A stretch of 64,000 nt of DNA, from positions 115,011 through 179,010 of the forward strand of contig CADAYD010000008.1 in the NCBI GenBank assembly GCA_902791985.1, written 5' to 3'. Under the pieces are notes generated by a model. It was not told the DNA's origin, ran no database searches, and saw only the letters and a program-made list of their open reading frames with translations. The position numbers and the translations under genes are program-made. Numbering within the stretch: the first letter of the stretch is position 1; each line of letters begins with the position of its first letter. Positions 8,362 to 17,551 of this stretch are shown in pieces. The DNA is from an uncultured bacterium. GTDB taxonomy: Bacteria; Cyanobacteriota; Vampirovibrionia; Gastranaerophilales; Gastranaerophilaceae.

Positions 8362-9765
8362 ATGAAAAAGATTACAGATATATTGTTAAAATACATACAA
8401 CACACAATCATTTTATTACTGTTGTTAGGAATTGTCGGAACAAATAATGTTGTTTATGCAATATCCGAAACAACATACTCCGACATTTCAAAACAACAAA
8501 AAAATAAAGAAGATGATAGAAAATTTGAATTAAATCTGTTTTGGGAAGATTATGCGGATGAATATTTATCAACATATATTCTGGAGGCTTTAGATAAAAA
8601 TCCGACACTAAAAATTGCAAACGACAGATTGCGTCAATCTCAAGCTTTATTAGGAACAATTAATGCTCAAAGACTACCCCATATTGGGATTAATCCAAGT
8701 GTTTATCCGTATAGATCCCTATCAGGAAAGAATTATAGTTCATACAATGATATTTCTATGCCTTTATTTTTTAATTGGGAAATAGATATATTCGGTAAGC
8801 TTTCTGACAAGGTACAATCAGGAAGATATGACGTTAAAATCGCAAAAGAAAATGTTAATATACAAAAATTATCTCTAACCTCAGAAGTTTGTGCTATGTA
8901 TTTTAATATTATTCTTACTGATGAGCTGATAGAAAATGAGGAAGAGATTCTAAAAAATCTTGAAGAAGTTCTTAAACTAAAAAAACAACTGTACGAAGGC
9001 GGCATAATAAAATATGATGATTTGTATATTACAGAGTATGAAAAAATAAATACCCAAAATGAATTGAATTCACTATATAAACAACGAGATATTTTGTCGC
9101 ACGCATTTTCATTTTTAAGAGCTGCTGCACCTCAAGAAGATATTAATCACAGAACTATGGAAGAAATGACTCTTCCATTTTTACCTGATACGGAAATCAA
9201 TTCAGATTTAATATTTAACAGACCTGATGTTATACAAGCCGAATACGCAATAAAAAAAGCTGCATTTGATGTTAAAGTTGCAAAAAAAATGTTTCTTCCT
9301 TCATTTAATTTGAATGAAATTGTTGGCTTTGAGAGTTTTAGAGCAAGCAGATTATTTAACTGGGAAAGTATTGTTTATCAGTTTGGTGCCGGATTATTGC
9401 TTGATTTATACACAGGGGGGTATAAAAAACACTTTCTAAAATATAATAAAGAGCTTGCTCTTGAAAAATTACACAAATACGATTACACAATACTTGATGC
9501 CGTAAGAGAAACGGAAGATTGTCTATCAAGCTATAAGACTGATTATAAGGCATACGTTGATTTTAAAGATATGATGGAAAATTCACAACACTATTACAAT
9601 GTTGCACATACACGATATTTGACAGGTATTGGAAACAGAATAGATGAACTTGATGCAAGACGTCAATATTTAATAAATGAAAATGCAATGAATAAAGCAA
9701 AAGCCGCATCATTAATAGATACGGTAAGTTTATATAAGGCATTAGGGAGCAGAATTCATGAGTAA
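8362..9765 (+). CDS. TolC-like outer membrane efflux protein (OEP family)
   Basis: 467 residues with a signal peptide (IILLLLLGIVGTNNVVYA) and no lipobox cysteine, so it is a TolC-like rather than NodT lipoprotein-type channel. Two OEP repeats are visible. The first has LDKNPTLKIANDRLRQSQALLG and the long coiled helices to about residue 240; the second has FNRPDVIQAEYAIKKAAFDVKVAKKMFLPS to the C-terminus. It forms the outer-membrane trimeric duct for an efflux pump. It overlaps the RND gene by 8 bp, so the two were one pump. No periplasmic adaptor gene is present between or beside them. Confidence 0.85.
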   Translation: MKKITDILLKYIQHTIILLLLLGIVGTNNVVYAISETTYSDISKQQKNKEDDRKFELNLFWEDYADEYLSTYILEALDKNPTLKIANDRLRQSQALLGTINAQRLPHIGINPSVYPYRSLSGKNYSSYNDISMPLFFNWEIDIFGKLSDKVQSGRYDVKIAKENVNIQKLSLTSEVCAMYFNIILTDELIENEEEILKNLEEVLKLKKQLYEGGIIKYDDLYITEYEKINTQNELNSLYKQRDILSHAFSFLRAAAPQEDINHRTMEEMTLPFLPDTEINSDLIFNRPDVIQAEYAIKKAAFDVKVAKKMFLPSFNLNEIVGFESFRASRLFNWESIVYQFGAGLLLDLYTGGYKKHFLKYNKELALEKLHKYDYTILDAVRETEDCLSSYKTDYKAYVDFKDMMENSQHYYNVAHTRYLTGIGNRIDELDARRQYLINENAMNKAKAASLIDTVSLYKALGSRIHE

Positions 9766-11914
9766 ATTTATAAAAGCAGCTTTAAAATATTATTACACAG
9801 TATTTGTATTTGCTCTTTTTATTCTAATTTTGGGTATAGTTGCAATATTTTCCACGCCAACGGATATTTTTCCGGAAATAAATACTCCCGCTGTTGTTGC
9901 GGTGTGGAATTATAACGGGATGCCTGCAAAAGATGTAGAAAATCGTATAGTTTCAATTGCAGAACGTGCGTATTCCGCGAATATGAATGATGTTGAACAT
10001 ATTGAATCCCAGTCATTATATGGTGTCGGGGTAATAAAAGTATTTTTGCATCCCGGAGCTGATGTTAATACTGCAATAACACAATTAAGTTCAGCATCAC
10101 AAGTTGCATTAAATAATATGCCGCTTGGTATAAGACCACCACAGGTTGTAAAATATACTCCGACAACGATACCAGTATTACAGGTTGTTGTATCTTCAAA
10201 AACCATACCTTTATTAGATGTATCTGATTTAGCTCAAAACATAATAAAAGTGCAAATGTCTAAAGTCGAAGGTTCACAAATACCATTACCTATGGGTGGA
10301 TTAAACCGCCAAATAATGGTTGATTTGGATATGCAAAAAATGGAAGCACGAGCTCTTACACCTTTAGCAATAACGGATACTCTTGCGGAACAAAATGTCA
10401 TATTACCGTCAGGAAATGCCAAGATAGGCGGCTTTGATTATTATATAACCTTGAATAATGCAACAAGAACAATTGATGAAATGAATAAATTCCCAATAAA
10501 ATCAAAAGAAGGAGAAACTGTTTATTTACGTGATATAGCCTACATTCATAACGGAAATGCCGTTCAAGAAAATGTTGTTCGCCACGACGGAGTAGCAGGA
10601 AGCTTAATGACTGTTTATAAAGCAGGAAAAACCTCAACTATTAAAGTTGTTGACGGATGTAAAAAAATAATTCCGATAATAAAAAAAATGGTTCCGTCAG
10701 AAATTCAAATGAATGAATTATTTGACCAATCCATATTTGTTAAAAGTTCTATTCATAGTGTCGTTTTTGAAGGAACTCTTGCTGCTATTCTTACAGCATT
10801 AATGATTTTACTGTTTTTAGGCAGTAAACGTTCTACGTTTATTGTTGCGGTTTCTATACCTTTATCAATATTATTTGCAATAATTTGTCTGGCATTATGC
10901 GGGCAAACTTTAAATATTATGACACTTAGCGGTATGGCTCTTGCTATTGGTATGCTTGTAGATAATTCAACAGTTGTACTTGAAAATATTCTAAGGAATA
11001 AGGAAATTTACAAAAGCAGAATGACTTTGCAGGAAATTATCTGTAAATCAGCTTCTGAAGTTGCAGTACCTACTTTGGTTTCAACACTATCGATATGTAT
11101 GGTTTTTGCACCTATATTTTTAATGAAAAGTGCTACAAAATTTTTATTTGCTCCAATGGCATTATCCGTAATATGTGCTATGATTGGTTCTTATCTGTTA
11201 TCTAATACGGTAGTTCCCGTTATGGTTGATAAGCTTCTAAAGAAAACAGAAGTACTTAAGCCGAGTACATTATTATATAATTTGCATGAAACAGTAAATA
11301 AAAGTTTTGCTAAATTAAGAAGGGTATACAAGCAGTTCTTAGTAAAACAGGTTATGAGAAATCCTAAAAAGACATTGCAATTTTCTGCACTTGTTATAGC
11401 AATTTCTTTTTGCCTGTTACCGTTTATCGGAGAGAATTTCTTCCCAAGTGTTGACGCAGGGCAAATTAGGCTTCATGTATATGCTCAACACGGAACCAGA
11501 ATTGAAGATACCGCAAGAGCTTTTTCTGATATAGAAAAAACGATTAAAACAGTTATTCCTGAAAAAGAAATTGATACAATGCTTGATAATATCGGAATTC
11601 CTGTAAGTATGTTAAATCTCGCATTTATGGATAATTCACAGTTGGGAATGGGTGATGGTGAAATTTTAATTTCCCTTAAAAAACATCACAAACCTACACA
11701 GAAATATATTAAAAAACTTCGTAAAGTATTAAATGAAAAATATCCAAATATGACATTTTTCTTCCAAAGTGCAGATATGGTCGGGAAAATTCTGAATTTT
11801 GGACTTGCTTCCCCTATTGATGTTCAAATACAAGGTGAAGATACAAAAGGGAATTATGCACTCGCAATTAAAATGCTTGTCCAATACCGTCGTCCTGCCG
11901 AATGTTGTTTTTAA
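9758..11914 (+). pseudogene. RND (AcrB/HAE1-type) efflux transporter, truncated at the 3' end
   Basis: 718 codons of an RND pump whose family length is about 1020-1050. The first membrane helix, the pore domain with DIFPEINTPAVVAVWNYNG, the helix group after residue 330 (TLSGMALAIGMLVDNSTVVLENI, with the Asp of the proton relay) and the start of the second periplasmic half are intact. Homology ends after GNYALAIKM at about 11,878. The last ten codons and the following 80 bp are foreign, and a 57-bp copy of the tRNA-Leu promoter region follows at 11,962. The last third, with six membrane helices, is missing, so the pump should be dead unless the product is used differently. Confidence 0.8.
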
Positions 11915-11961
11915 AACAACCCTCTCCTCGGACGATACTTAATCGTCCTCGTCGGCAGAGT
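11886..11961 (-). other. Highly structured spacer between broken RND gene and tRNA-promoter copy
   Basis: Three nested inverted repeats: outer CTGCCGA/TCGGCAG (11896-11902 with 11953-11959), and inner GTTGTTTT/AAAACAAC and GGACGAT/ATCGTCC. Together they could fold as a three-way junction. On the minus strand it lies directly downstream of the copied tRNA-Leu promoter and the first 11 nt of the tRNA, so it could be transcribed. The origin of this 76-bp piece is unknown. Confidence 0.5.
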
Positions 11962-12018
11962 GCCATCCCGACTGGTATTTGATTATTTTACTACGCGACT
12001 ATGGAATTTTCAACTTGC
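11962..12018 (-). repeat. 57-bp copy of tRNA-Leu promoter plus tRNA 5' end (left copy)
   Basis: The reverse complement matches 39000-39056 at 56 of 57 positions. The copied part contains TTGAAA, a 17-nt spacer, TAAAAT and the first 11 nt of tRNA-Leu(CAG), oriented leftward. It marks a rearrangement or insertion next to the broken RND gene. The two copies face each other across 27 kb. Confidence 0.9.
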
Positions 12019-12034
12019 AATCAAATAATTATTT

Positions 12035-12745
12035 TTATATTCCAACACTTAATCCTGCACAAAGGTTTACTGATTGACCTGTAACTCCTTTTGCATCCTC
12101 TGAAATTAGGTATTTCACCATTCCCGCAATTTCTTTTGGCTCTACAAATCGCCTTTGAGGTATGCAATCAAGTATTTCGTCTCTAGTAAATTCACTTTGT
12201 TCTATTGAATCTTTCCCAAGTTCGGTTTCCACCCAGCCCGGATTAATCGTGTTAACGGTTATTCCGTATTGTGCAAGTTCTAGTGCAGTTGCTTTTGTAA
12301 ACCCTATTAAACCCGACTTTGTTGCACTATATAAACTCGCATTTGCTTCTCCCATAACTCCCGATATTGAACCGATATTAATTATCCTGCCAAAGCGCTT
12401 TTCTTTCATATACGGAACAGCCCTTGATGTCAAATATATCGGTGCTTTTAAATTCACTGCGATTATGTGATTCAATTTATTAACCTTTGTTTTTTCAATT
12501 TCAGAGTAAATATATTCACCCGCATTGTTTATAAGTACGTCAATTTTATTTTCGACAATATAATCCCCCAATTTTGCCAGTTCATATTCGTTGCTAAGGT
12601 CGCACAAAATATAACCGGCACATTTCAACTCTTTTAATGCCTGTTCATTTCTTGCACTCACAAAAACCTTATGCTTTGCGCTTTTTAGTTCTTGTGCAAT
12701 AGTACGCCCTATACCTTTTGATGCCCCTGTTACCAAAATATTCAT
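12035..12745 (-). CDS. Short-chain dehydrogenase/reductase (FabG-like)
   Basis: 236 residues from the ATG at 12745, which follows GAGG and lies one base after the TcdA stop (TAATATG), so translation is coupled. It is a classical SDR: ILVTGASKGIG for cofactor binding, NNAG, the catalytic Ser in IGSISGVMG and the YSATK pair, and NPGWVETE after it. The substrate is unknown; the FabG-like length and C-terminus (GVTGQSVNLCAG) suggest a 3-oxoacyl or small alcohol substrate. It is last of the minus-strand operon BlaI-like, unknown, tcdA, SDR. The 57-bp tRNA-promoter copy begins 17 bp past its stop. Confidence 0.85.
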   Translation of the reverse strand: MNILVTGASKGIGRTIAQELKSAKHKVFVSARNEQALKELKCAGYILCDLSNEYELAKLGDYIVENKIDVLINNAGEYIYSEIEKTKVNKLNHIIAVNLKAPIYLTSRAVPYMKEKRFGRIINIGSISGVMGEANASLYSATKSGLIGFTKATALELAQYGITVNTINPGWVETELGKDSIEQSEFTRDEILDCIPQRRFVEPKEIAGMVKYLISEDAKGVTGQSVNLCAGLSVGI

Positions 12746-12746
12746 A

Positions 12747-13502
12747 TTAGACCTCAATTAATTTTCGTACTATATATGATGCCATAAAAATACCTGAACA
12801 TGAAGCAACAAATGGGGTCGAACTCGGAATTATTTTGTTAAACTCAATTTTTTTGCCCGAATTTGTTATTATTTCTTCTTTTTCTGTAATTTTTTCTTCT
12901 GTGTGGGGAGTTTCTCTTGAGCATACAAAAGTTATTCCTTGTGTAATTCCCAGTTTTTTCAGTTGATAAATTACATTGGATACAAATGCGGCATTGCGGT
13001 TTTCAACGTCTTTTAAATCCGCAATATAAAGCTGTGTCGGGTCTATTCTGTTACCCGCACCCATTGAGCTGATGACAGGAATTTGATTTTCATAGCAGGT
13101 TTTTAAAAGGTGTATTTTTGAACGCATTGTGTCTATTGCATCTGCAACATAATCAGTTTTTTGTAAAATCATGGAGTTTTCTGTGTAAAAATCATCAATT
13201 ACTTTTATATTGATATTAGGATTAATGTCTTTTAGTCTTTTGGCAAAAAGTTCGGTCTTTTTTTGACCAATCGTAGAGTGCAATGCTACCGTTTGGCGAT
13301 TTATATTTGATTCTGATACCGTATCAAAATCGATAATTGTCAAATTCCCAACCCCTGCTCTTGCAAGTGCTTCTGCACAAAATCCGCCGACTCCGCCTAA
13401 TCCGAACACTGCTACATGTTTTTGTGCAAGTTGTTGCTGATTTGCTTCACCCCAGTATAAAATATTTCTTGAAAAAAGTTCATTCATTTTTTTATTTATC
13501 AT
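12747..13502 (-). CDS. tcdA: tRNA threonylcarbamoyladenosine dehydratase (TcdA)
   Basis: 251-residue E1-like ThiF family enzyme. It has the ATP-binding GLGGVGG, the IIDFDTVSESNINRQ loop, and DAIDTMRSKIHLL, which is specific to the TcdA/YgdL group. The C-terminal membrane-near helix (GIFMASYIVRKLIEV) is also typical. The enzyme cyclises t6A37 of ANN-decoding tRNAs to ct6A using ATP in the cytoplasm. The start overlaps the upstream unknown gene by about 11 bp and the stop is 1 bp from the SDR start, so it is mid-operon. Confidence in the family is high. Confidence 0.9.
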   Translation of the reverse strand: MINKKMNELFSRNILYWGEANQQQLAQKHVAVFGLGGVGGFCAEALARAGVGNLTIIDFDTVSESNINRQTVALHSTIGQKKTELFAKRLKDINPNINIKVIDDFYTENSMILQKTDYVADAIDTMRSKIHLLKTCYENQIPVISSMGAGNRIDPTQLYIADLKDVENRNAAFVSNVIYQLKKLGITQGITFVCSRETPHTEEKITEKEEIITNSGKKIEFNKIIPSSTPFVASCSGIFMASYIVRKLIEV

Positions 13503-13869
13503 TTACATTCAAATTTTTCCAGAATCCTTTCCAGAATCCTTTTGTGTTTTTTTCATGCAAAATAGGAGCGTTATCATAGAACTCCTTATAGGCATCTATT
13601 ATATTCTGCGGCAAATCTTCTCCGTTTTCAAGAGTTGTATAAATAAATTCTAAGTAATCGTCTTGTTCTTCTCTAAAAAGTAAATCTCTTGCTCTTATAT
13701 CTTCGTCGGCCTCGTAATGTATCAGGGCATGATAAGCCGCAATAAGGCTCTCATCTTGTGTATCTCTAGGGTAATTCAGCATTGCTTCACGCACAGATAT
13801 ATGCCCCAATCTTACATGTCGTAATAACGTTGCAACATATTGTCTATCTTGGGTAAAATCCTTGTTCAT
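13492..13869 (-). CDS. Hypothetical protein, 125 aa
   Basis: I do not recognise this protein. It is acidic and mostly helical, with no signal peptide or membrane helix. The N-terminus (QYVATLLRHVRLGHISVREAM) and middle (AAYHALIHYEADEDIRARD) look like a small helical repeat. The tail has a tandem aromatic-basic duplication, FWKGFWKNL. It starts 2 bp after the BlaI-like gene stop and overlaps tcdA, so it is a genuine operon member. The context (regulator and tRNA modification) does not identify a role. Confidence 0.7.
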   Translation of the reverse strand: MNKDFTQDRQYVATLLRHVRLGHISVREAMLNYPRDTQDESLIAAYHALIHYEADEDIRARDLLFREEQDDYLEFIYTTLENGEDLPQNIIDAYKEFYDNAPILHEKNTKGFWKGFWKNLNVNDK

Positions 13870-13871
13870 AA

Positions 13872-14216
13872 CTATTTTACAAGCAACTCTACAGTTTCTT
13901 TTTCTACAAATCTTACCATTTTTGAAATGTCACCGTCAAAGAAATTATTTGTAAATTCTCTCATCATATCCAATGCCATTTCGCGTTTATCCATAGTAAC
14001 TTTGTAGAAAAACTTTTTGCCGGTTTTATAGCGTACTAAAATACTTTTTGAAACAAGTCTGTCCATTACCGTTTTTATTGTAGTATATGCTCTTTCAACT
14101 CCGTTATTACTAAGGGTATCGACAACATCCTGAATTGAAATATCACGATCCTCATTTTCAGATGTTAAGTTCCAAAATGTATTTAAAATTTCCATTTCTA
14201 AAAAGCCGCAAGCCAT
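13872..14216 (-). CDS. BlaI/MecI/CopY family transcriptional regulator
   Basis: 114 residues forming one winged helix of the BlaI family. LEMEILNTFWNL is followed by ISIQDVVDTLSNNGVERAYTTIKTVMDRLVSKSILVR, the recognition helix and wing, then the dimerising C-terminus. These repressors usually control antibiotic-stress or copper genes through a membrane protease, but no BlaR-like sensor is in the window. It is the first gene of the minus-strand operon and is divergent from the HhH/radical-SAM operon across a 135-bp spacer, which makes control of either operon possible. Confidence 0.85.
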   Translation of the reverse strand: MACGFLEMEILNTFWNLTSENEDRDISIQDVVDTLSNNGVERAYTTIKTVMDRLVSKSILVRYKTGKKFFYKVTMDKREMALDMMREFTNNFFDGDISKMVRFVEKETVELLVK

Positions 14217-14331
14217 AATTCACTCCTACTATTTTATTATTACTATGATTGTAATATAAGTTCAAAATAATTTCAAGTATATTTACAAAAAATTAATTCA
14301 TACATTTAAATTATTACTTTTAAATTCAATT

Positions 14332-14340
14332 TGGTATAAT
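14332..14340 (+). promoter_or_regulatory. Extended -10 promoter of the HhH/Ycf46 operon
   Basis: TGGTATAAT (extended -10) with only a weak TTATTA-like -35. The ATG at 14352 lies 11 nt after the -10, so the 5' leader would be about 5 nt or none. There is no ribosome binding site. Confidence 0.5.
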
Positions 14341-14351
14341 ATTTTCTTGTT

Positions 14352-15290
14352 ATGAGTTCATACAGGCGTGTAAAAGGTTATATAGGATTAGCAATATGTG
14401 CTTATGCTTTTATTGCTGCAAAGTTTTCTTATTCTGTGGCTAATGCCTGTGTAATTGCTGTTGTTATAATTTGTGCCGTAATATTTTATAAAAGCAAGAA
14501 TTATTCTTATCTAAATTGTACTAAAAATATGCCCAGAACCCTCGTTATAAATAAATATACTCTTTATAACAAATATTGTATTGTTAAGAATTTCCCAAAT
14601 GAAAAAATCATTGTAATGGATAATCCTCTTTCAAAGAATCATTCTTCTCTAAGGGCATTTATTGTAGATAAAACAAATAATGAAGACGTTAGATTGTGCT
14701 GGAAAAACATTTGTTCTTTTTACGATGAATATACTAATCTTGATGCCTTGCAATCTTTTATAGATAAACAAAGCGGAAGATTGAGTGTGATATTTTTAGG
14801 TAAAAACAGTTCACAATTATCTCTCGAAGGAATGGAAGAATTTATTCCAAAGCAGCCGGCTAAACCAAAGCCTGCCACTCCTAAGGTTGAAAAGGTTAAA
14901 AAAGGTCCAAAACTTGAAGAAAAAATGCAAAATGGACAAATAGTAGTCGAATTTGATGATTTTGAAAAAAAAGAAATAAAACAAGAAGTGAAAATTGATG
15001 AAAAAAATCATATTGTGGATATGGAAGAATTAAACACTGCGAATAAAATTGATGTTAATTTTGCGGATGTGCAAACAATTTCAACTCTGCCGGGGCTAAA
15101 TATTATTATGGCTAAAAAAATAGTAGAGTATCGGAATATCAATGGTTTGTTTCTATCAAAAGAAGATTTTATAAATGTATCCGGTGTCAAAGATCATTTT
15201 AAAGATAAAATATCTTCAATGATTTTTATTAAAAAAAATAATACTGAAAAAAAAGATGTACAGAGTAAAGAAAGAACCGTTGATTTGTAA
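14352..15290 (+). CDS. Membrane protein with C-terminal helix-hairpin-helix (ComEA-like) domain
   Basis: 312 residues. Two adjacent membrane helices at about 8-50 (IGLAICAYAFIAAKFSYSVA, VIAVVIICAVIFYKS) are followed by an unassigned region to about 155, a Pro/Lys linker (PKQPAKPKPATPKVEKV), and a ComEA-like helix-hairpin-helix domain at about 232-290 (IDVNFADVQTISTLPGL, AKKIVEYRNINGLF). HhH domains bind DNA non-specifically or mediate protein contacts. It opens the operon HhH / radical SAM / AAA / DUF1257 / DUF2997 and its stop overlaps the next start as TAATG. The same operon position suggests it tethers or partners the following enzymes, which is inference. Confidence 0.7.
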   Translation: MSSYRRVKGYIGLAICAYAFIAAKFSYSVANACVIAVVIICAVIFYKSKNYSYLNCTKNMPRTLVINKYTLYNKYCIVKNFPNEKIIVMDNPLSKNHSSLRAFIVDKTNNEDVRLCWKNICSFYDEYTNLDALQSFIDKQSGRLSVIFLGKNSSQLSLEGMEEFIPKQPAKPKPATPKVEKVKKGPKLEEKMQNGQIVVEFDDFEKKEIKQEVKIDEKNHIVDMEELNTANKIDVNFADVQTISTLPGLNIIMAKKIVEYRNINGLFLSKEDFINVSGVKDHFKDKISSMIFIKKNNTEKKDVQSKERTVDL

Positions 15291-15892
15291 TGAGAATTTA
15301 TAACATTATTAAAAGCACTACTGTAGAAGGTCCCGGTAAAAGGTTTTGCATTTGGGTTCAGGGGTGTTCCAAGCATTGTAAAAGTTGTTTTGCAAAGGAA
15401 ACTTGGGATTTTGACGGTGGGATAGAATTAAGTGTTGAAGAAATTTTTGCTCAAATTAAAGAACAAAAAGGTATAGAAGGGGTTACATTTTTGGGCGGGG
15501 AACCTTTTGAACAGGTGCAAGAGCTTGCGCAACTTTCAAAACTGGTAAAAAGTATAGGGCTTTCAATTGTTTGTTTTACCGGTTATACAATCGATGAGTT
15601 AAAAAATAAAAATGATAAAGTTATTAACAAATTTATAGGTTATATTGACTTATTAATTGATGGTGGGTTTGAAATTGAAAATCTTGATTATTCTCGACCT
15701 TGGGTCGGTTCTTCCAATCAAAGATTTATATATCTTACAGATAGATATAATGATAAAGAAGTTTCAAAGTATAAAAATAAGATAGAAATACATTTGGATA
15801 AAAATGGGGGTTTTGAAATTAACGGAATGGGCAATTTCAAAGAATTAAGAGATAATTTTTGTTTACAACTTACGAAAAATAATGTAAAATAG
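15290..15892 (+). CDS. Radical SAM 4Fe-4S activating-enzyme-like protein
   Basis: 200 residues. The cluster motif CSKHCKSC (CxxxCxxC) in WVQGCSKHCKSCFAKETW and the SAM-binding GGEPFEQ are those of the small NrdG/PflA-like 4Fe-4S single-cluster family. The start STTVEGPGKRFCIWVQG is also typical of activating enzymes. No glycyl radical enzyme is nearby, so classical activation of NrdD or PflB is not supported by context. Instead it sits between an HhH membrane protein and a Ycf46-type AAA ATPase. A role in modifying a partner of that system is possible but unproven. Confidence 0.85.
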   Translation: MRIYNIIKSTTVEGPGKRFCIWVQGCSKHCKSCFAKETWDFDGGIELSVEEIFAQIKEQKGIEGVTFLGGEPFEQVQELAQLSKLVKSIGLSIVCFTGYTIDELKNKNDKVINKFIGYIDLLIDGGFEIENLDYSRPWVGSSNQRFIYLTDRYNDKEVSKYKNKIEIHLDKNGGFEINGMGNFKELRDNFCLQLTKNNVK

Positions 15893-15922
15893 GCAATATG
15901 TTTATGTTGAAAAGAGGCGCAA

Positions 15923-17539
15923 ATGGATAATAAATTTATTTCTCAACTTACAAGGCTTTTTAGGGCAAGATTTCCATATATTTATCTTACAACATTTGAA
16001 GAAGACAGAGCATTGGCTTTGATAAAGAATATTTCAGGTTCCGAAAAGCTTGTCAGAATCCCAAGAGATGTTTATGTATGGACCCAAACTTCAGGATTTA
16101 CCCTTGATGAACAACCAATAGAAGGGACAAATATTCCCGATAAAGCAATAGATTTTATTCAGAATGTACAAAAAAATGCTGTTTTTGTAATGTGTGATTT
16201 TCATGTATTTTTCGGGGTAAAAGGGCGTCAGGTTGATTACAATATTGTAAGACATTTAAGGGATATTATAGGCAAGCTAAAAACAGATAAATTTAGGAAA
16301 AATGTAATATTTTTATCTTCGGAACTTATAATTCCCGATACTATGTCAAAAGAGATTACTGTCCTTGATATGCCTTTGCCGACACTTGAGGATATAAAAT
16401 CTAAATTCTCAAAAATGGTAACTCAAAATTCTCAGATTGATATGTCTGATTTGACCCCTGAAATTGAAGAGAAATTGTGTAAAGCGGCACTGGGATTAAC
16501 TTTACAGGAAGCAGAAAATGCATTTGCTCTTGCAATGGTCAATGACGGAAAAATAAATATTGAAGATTTAGATACTATTTTGAGTGAAAAAATGCAGGTT
16601 ATTAAAAAGACCGGTATTCTTGAATTTATTAACGCCGAATACAATATAAGCGATATTGGCGGATTGGATAATTTAAAAGGCTGGCTGCAAAAAAGAAATA
16701 ATTCGTGGTCTGAGTCTGCAAAAAAATATTGCCTGCCATCACCAAAAGGTGTTTTGATAACCGGAGTACCCGGTTGCGGGAAAAGTTTAACAGCAAAAGC
16801 AACAAGCGCAATTTGGCAGCTCCCGTTATTAAAATTAGATTTTGGTAAAATTTTTGCCGGAATTGTAGGCAGCTCGGAAGAAAATATGCGTAAAGCTTTA
16901 AAAACAGCTGAGGCTGTTGCTCCCTCAATTCTTTGGGTTGATGAAATTGAAAAAAGTTTAAGCGGCATAAATTCAAACGGAGATAGTGGTACATCTTCAA
17001 GAATTTTTGGTACCTTCTTAAACTGGATGCAGGAGAAAACAGCACCGGTATTTGTAATTGCAACGGCAAATAATATAAGCGGACTTCCTCCTGAACTGCT
17101 GCGTAAGGGACGTTTTGACGAGATATTTTTTGTTGATATGCCGACTCAAAAAGAGCGTGAAGAAATATTTAAATTGCATTTACTGAAAAGATTAAAAGAC
17201 AAAGATGTTAGCGGTAAAATTCAAATAAATGATGAATTGTGTAAGCAACTTGCGCAGATGACAGAAGGTTTCGTTGGAGCAGAAATTGAGCAGATTGTTA
17301 TTGATGCTCTATATGAAGCATTTTTCAATAAAAGAAGTTTAACTTTTGAAGATTTAACTTCAACTATAAAAAATGTTGTACCGTTATCTGTTACACAAAA
17401 AGAACAAATTATTTCATTAAGACAATGGGCGAATGTCAGGGCAGTAGCCGCAACAAAGAAATCTGATATGGAAATGTATTCATCGGAAGGTTCAGATGAT
17501 GTTAATACATTTCGAGGCGGTAGAGCTCTTGATGTGTAG
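15923..17539 (+). CDS. Ycf46-type AAA ATPase
   Basis: 538 residues. The N-terminal ~230 residues match the Ycf46 family layout (LTRLFRARFPYIYLTTFEEDRAL, VWTQTSGF). A single AAA+ module follows, with Walker A GVPGCGKS from residue 281, Walker B ILWVDEIEK (Asp340), and the arginine-finger region LLRKGRFDEIFFVDMPT. Ycf46 is encoded in red-algal plastids and cyanobacteria and its function is not firmly established; it is linked to CO2-related regulation in cyanobacteria. AGAGGCG lies before the ATG. The gene is followed 12 bp later by the DUF1257-like gene, a conserved companion. Confidence 0.9.
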   Translation: MDNKFISQLTRLFRARFPYIYLTTFEEDRALALIKNISGSEKLVRIPRDVYVWTQTSGFTLDEQPIEGTNIPDKAIDFIQNVQKNAVFVMCDFHVFFGVKGRQVDYNIVRHLRDIIGKLKTDKFRKNVIFLSSELIIPDTMSKEITVLDMPLPTLEDIKSKFSKMVTQNSQIDMSDLTPEIEEKLCKAALGLTLQEAENAFALAMVNDGKINIEDLDTILSEKMQVIKKTGILEFINAEYNISDIGGLDNLKGWLQKRNNSWSESAKKYCLPSPKGVLITGVPGCGKSLTAKATSAIWQLPLLKLDFGKIFAGIVGSSEENMRKALKTAEAVAPSILWVDEIEKSLSGINSNGDSGTSSRIFGTFLNWMQEKTAPVFVIATANNISGLPPELLRKGRFDEIFFVDMPTQKEREEIFKLHLLKRLKDKDVSGKIQINDELCKQLAQMTEGFVGAEIEQIVIDALYEAFFNKRSLTFEDLTSTIKNVVPLSVTQKEQIISLRQWANVRAVAATKKSDMEMYSSEGSDDVNTFRGGRALDV

Positions 17540-17551
17540 AAAGGGTTAAAT

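Noticed and set aside
11949..11958. TCGTCGGCAG, identical to the start of a common sequencing transposase adapter
   Set aside because: Only 10 nt match and the sequence then diverges; the match is explained by the local inverted repeat TCGGCAG/CTGCCGA.
11896..11959. Hammerhead-like ribozyme in the three-way junction (minus strand has CCGACGAG before and CGAGG after a hairpin)
   Set aside because: The catalytic core needs CUGANGA and GAAA; here the conserved U and an A are replaced, and the third stem does not close next to the core. Only the three-way topology is kept.
12162..12470. 102-codon plus-strand frame inside the SDR gene
   Set aside because: Antisense shadow of a clear SDR coding region with no start signals.
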